Source: CAZKFN01 sp964552035 (lineage in GTDB: Bacteria; Bacteroidota; Bacteroidia; Flavobacteriales_E; Vicingaceae). Taken from it: a DNA stretch of 24,541 nucleotides. A program made the position numbers and the translations under genes. The notes under the pieces are model-generated. The model had not been told where the DNA came from, searched no databases, and worked only from the letters and a program-made list of their open reading frames with translations. The DNA is taken from contig CAZKFN010000027.1 of NCBI GenBank assembly GCA_964552035.1, positions 1 through 24,541 on the forward strand, given 5' to 3'. Numbering within the stretch: position 1 is the stretch's first letter; each line of letters begins with the position of its first letter. Below are positions 22,644 to 24,541 of this stretch, one piece after another.

Positions 22644-24541
22644 TTAACTTATAGGGAATTCTATAAAAAATGTTGTTCCTTCTCCAATTTCTGATTCAAA
22701 GAAAATCTTACCGTCCATTTGTTCAACTATACTTTTAGACATTGCTAAACCTAGCCCGGTGCCGCTGCTTTTAGTTGTGAAATTAGGTTCAAAAATGCGT
22801 TCTTGATCCTCAGTTCCCATACCAATTCCATTGTCTTTTATTGAGAGTATAAATTTGCTTTCTACTTCTTCTAATAGGACCACAATCTTTCCCTCTTGCA
22901 TCTCTTCAATCGCCTGAGTTGCATTTTTAATTATATTGTTAAATAGACGAAGTAATTGATCTTTATCGCCCATAACAAAGGCAGATTTATCTGTTAATTT
23001 TATATCTAATTCAATATTCACATCATCCTCATAAATTGAAACAGCCGATTGAAGAATAGGGAGTATATTTAAGCGTTCAAACCTCTTTTCAGGCAGCTTA
23101 GCAAAAGTTGAAAAAGCATTGGCAATCTTGGTTAAAGTATCAATTTGTTCAATCAAATTTTGTGCTGTTCGTTCTACACGTTCTTTCATTTCTTCAGCCG
23201 TGGTTATTTCCATACGCTGCAAATGTTGAATATGTAAACGCATAGGGGTTAAAGGATTTTTAATTTCATGAGCTACTTGTTTGGCCATTTCTCTCCATGC
23301 ATCCTCTCTTTCCGACTGTGCTAATTGTTCTGCGCTTTCATTTAACTCAATAGCAATTCGATTATATTCATTTACCAAAGCTCCTATTTCATCCTTACTA
23401 TCCCATTGAAGCAGCTCTACTGAAGAACCTAATTTCAATCTACTTATTTGATTTCTAATCATCATCAACGGTCGTGATAATTGATTGATTAACAATATAG
23501 AAACCAGAAAAGAAAAAGTAAATATCCCTACATAAATGTTAATAGTTGAAGCTAAAAAGGAAGAAATTTCTTGCTCTAACTCACCTTGTTTAGAAAAGTA
23601 AGGCAAATTCAAATAAGCCAGCACTTCATTGTTATAATTTTTAAAAGGAATATAAGCAGATAAATAAGCCATTTCTCCGATATATTCTTCTTGAACCCAC
23701 TCTGCCTTATTTTGATTAATTAAAGCAAAGTAGGCTCTAGGATTAAGTCTCTTGCTTTTTAATCCTTTGTCAAAAACCTCAGGACGAGAGGTAGCATATA
23801 AATATCCTTCTGTATTGTATATGTTAATGTCAGAGTAAAATACATTCGACATCTTAATTAATATTGTAGAAATATAATCACGCATATCATCAGAAAGGAA
23901 TTCCTCTTCTCCAAAGGTTTGTTCTAACTCTAAATTAATGGAGCGAACTTTCTCACTTAATATTTTTGAGTTTTTTTGACGATATTGCTCTTGTATATAA
24001 TAGGTAGTTCCCCATCCAATTAATATTAAAGCCATTAGTAAAGACCCAATGAGGAAAACTTGTATTTTAGTAGTATAATCGGTGAAAGGGAAACGGTAGT
24101 AAAAGGGGAAATTTCCTACGATTCCTGCAAGAATAAAAAATAAAACAGCATAAATTACAAACAAATAAGCCCAGTAGGTAAGGAAGTTTAAAGTCTTGGG
24201 TACAGGCCTACTAAGCAAAATAGTGGTTGTATCATCCTTTTGATAAACCATATGGTCATAACCTTCCCAAGTCTGTTTTAAAAAAGGTTCTGTAGTGAGC
24301 TTTTCTACATTTAATTTTCTGGCATAATTAAACCCTCCATAATTATAAATCAACTCATTATTTTCATAAACCGCATAGGAGTATTGGTTCATCCTAAGGT
24401 TTTGTCCTTGCCCTCTAGACTCAATTAAAAGTTCTGGATATCCTTCATTCTCATTAAAATTATTGGCTACAAATTCTATATAAAGTGTATAATTAAGGCT
24501 ATCAATAAGAATTCCTATTTCTGCTAAATAGGCTATGCGGC
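22644..24541 (-). CDS. NtrY-like sensor histidine kinase (partial, open at window edge)
   Basis: A membrane sensor kinase. The first internal ATG is at 24392 (582 aa to the stop), but the frame stays open for 49 more codons to the window edge, so the true N-terminus lies outside. Visible in order: extracytoplasmic sequence, two transmembrane helices (near LTYWAYLFVIYAVLFFILAG and VFLIGSLLMALILIGW), a second sensor-like loop, a third helix (IYVGIFTFSFLVSILLI), a HAMP domain (LSRPLMMIRNQ to IGALVNEYNRIA), and the kinase core. The core has the H-box AHEIKNPLTPM (His375 counted from the ATG at 24392, codon at 23270-23268), N-box LFNNIIKNATQAI, G1 DNGIGM, and F/G2 FEPNFTTKSSGTGLGLA. The H-box context is NtrY-like. 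No response regulator is visible here. Confidence 0.92.
   Translation of the reverse strand, partial: RIAYLAEIGILIDSLNYTLYIEFVANNFNENEGYPELLIESRGQGQNLRMNQYSYAVYENNELIYNYGGFNYARKLNVEKLTTEPFLKQTWEGYDHMVYQKDDTTTILLSRPVPKTLNFLTYWAYLFVIYAVLFFILAGIVGNFPFYYRFPFTDYTTKIQVFLIGSLLMALILIGWGTTYYIQEQYRQKNSKILSEKVRSINLELEQTFGEEEFLSDDMRDYISTILIKMSNVFYSDINIYNTEGYLYATSRPEVFDKGLKSKRLNPRAYFALINQNKAEWVQEEYIGEMAYLSAYIPFKNYNNEVLAYLNLPYFSKQGELEQEISSFLASTINIYVGIFTFSFLVSILLINQLSRPLMMIRNQISRLKLGSSVELLQWDSKDEIGALVNEYNRIAIELNESAEQLAQSEREDAWREMAKQVAHEIKNPLTPMRLHIQHLQRMEITTAEEMKERVERTAQNLIEQIDTLTKIANAFSTFAKLPEKRFERLNILPILQSAVSIYEDDVNIELDIKLTDKSAFVMGDKDQLLRLFNNIIKNATQAIEEMQEGKIVVLLEEVESKFILSIKDNGIGMGTEDQERIFEPNFTTKSSGTGLGLAMSKSIVEQMDGKIFFESEIGEGTTFFIEFPIS

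Noticed and set aside
1..24541. tRNA, rRNA, insertion sequence, prophage or defence genes
   Set aside because: Looked for on both strands; no transposase, integrase, terminal inverted repeats or cloverleaf was found.

Overview
The window looks like ordinary chromosome of a low-GC Bacteroidota bacterium, most likely in or near the order Flavobacteriales. Four things point there. Several starts are preceded by TAnnTTTG -7 boxes, some with a TTG about 18-23 bases upstream, which is the Bacteroidetes housekeeping promoter. I see no convincing Shine-Dalgarno sites. Bacteroidota-type families are present (a DUF4292 lipoprotein, a DUF6427-like membrane protein, a DUF6341-like small protein). Intergenic DNA is very AT-rich. 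Placement at family level is inference.

Layout. Positions 1-166 hold a 45-bp tandem repeat that folds into hairpins, downstream of a long minus-strand operon. That operon reads from 7654 down to 167: enoyl-CoA hydratase, Wzx-like flippase, dut, sugar-nucleotide transferase, TPR lipoprotein, DUF4292 lipoprotein, and an EnvC-like murein hydrolase activator. Gaps are short and the last three genes overlap. A good promoter lies just upstream (7674-7702). Apart from dut and the hydratase, the operon is themed on the cell envelope. Next come lipB (minus) and rnhA (plus, GTG start), divergently transcribed, and a large M1 aminopeptidase lipoprotein (minus).

From 11.7 to 15.5 kb there is a biotin-carrier protein (plus), purQ (minus), a DUF6427-like membrane protein (minus), a 61-aa membrane protein (plus) and purD (minus). 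From 15.7 to 19.7 kb lies sucAB (2-oxoglutarate dehydrogenase E1 and E2), ending at a clear intrinsic terminator. LipB, about 8 kb away, belongs to the lipoylation pathway that SucB needs. A 305-bp gap with possible coding debris separates sucA from a clade-3-type catalase. The window ends with a TIGR01777-type NAD(P)-binding protein (plus) and a NtrY-like sensor kinase (minus), which is open at the right edge.

I found no mobile element, CRISPR array, tRNA, rRNA, phage gene or defence system, and no clearly new multi-gene system. The most unusual points are a PurQ whose catalytic cysteine position is glycine, the 45-bp hairpin repeat whose two copies differ by a compensatory base-pair change, a possible decayed gene between katA and sucA, and three convergent gene pairs separated by 0-4 bases.
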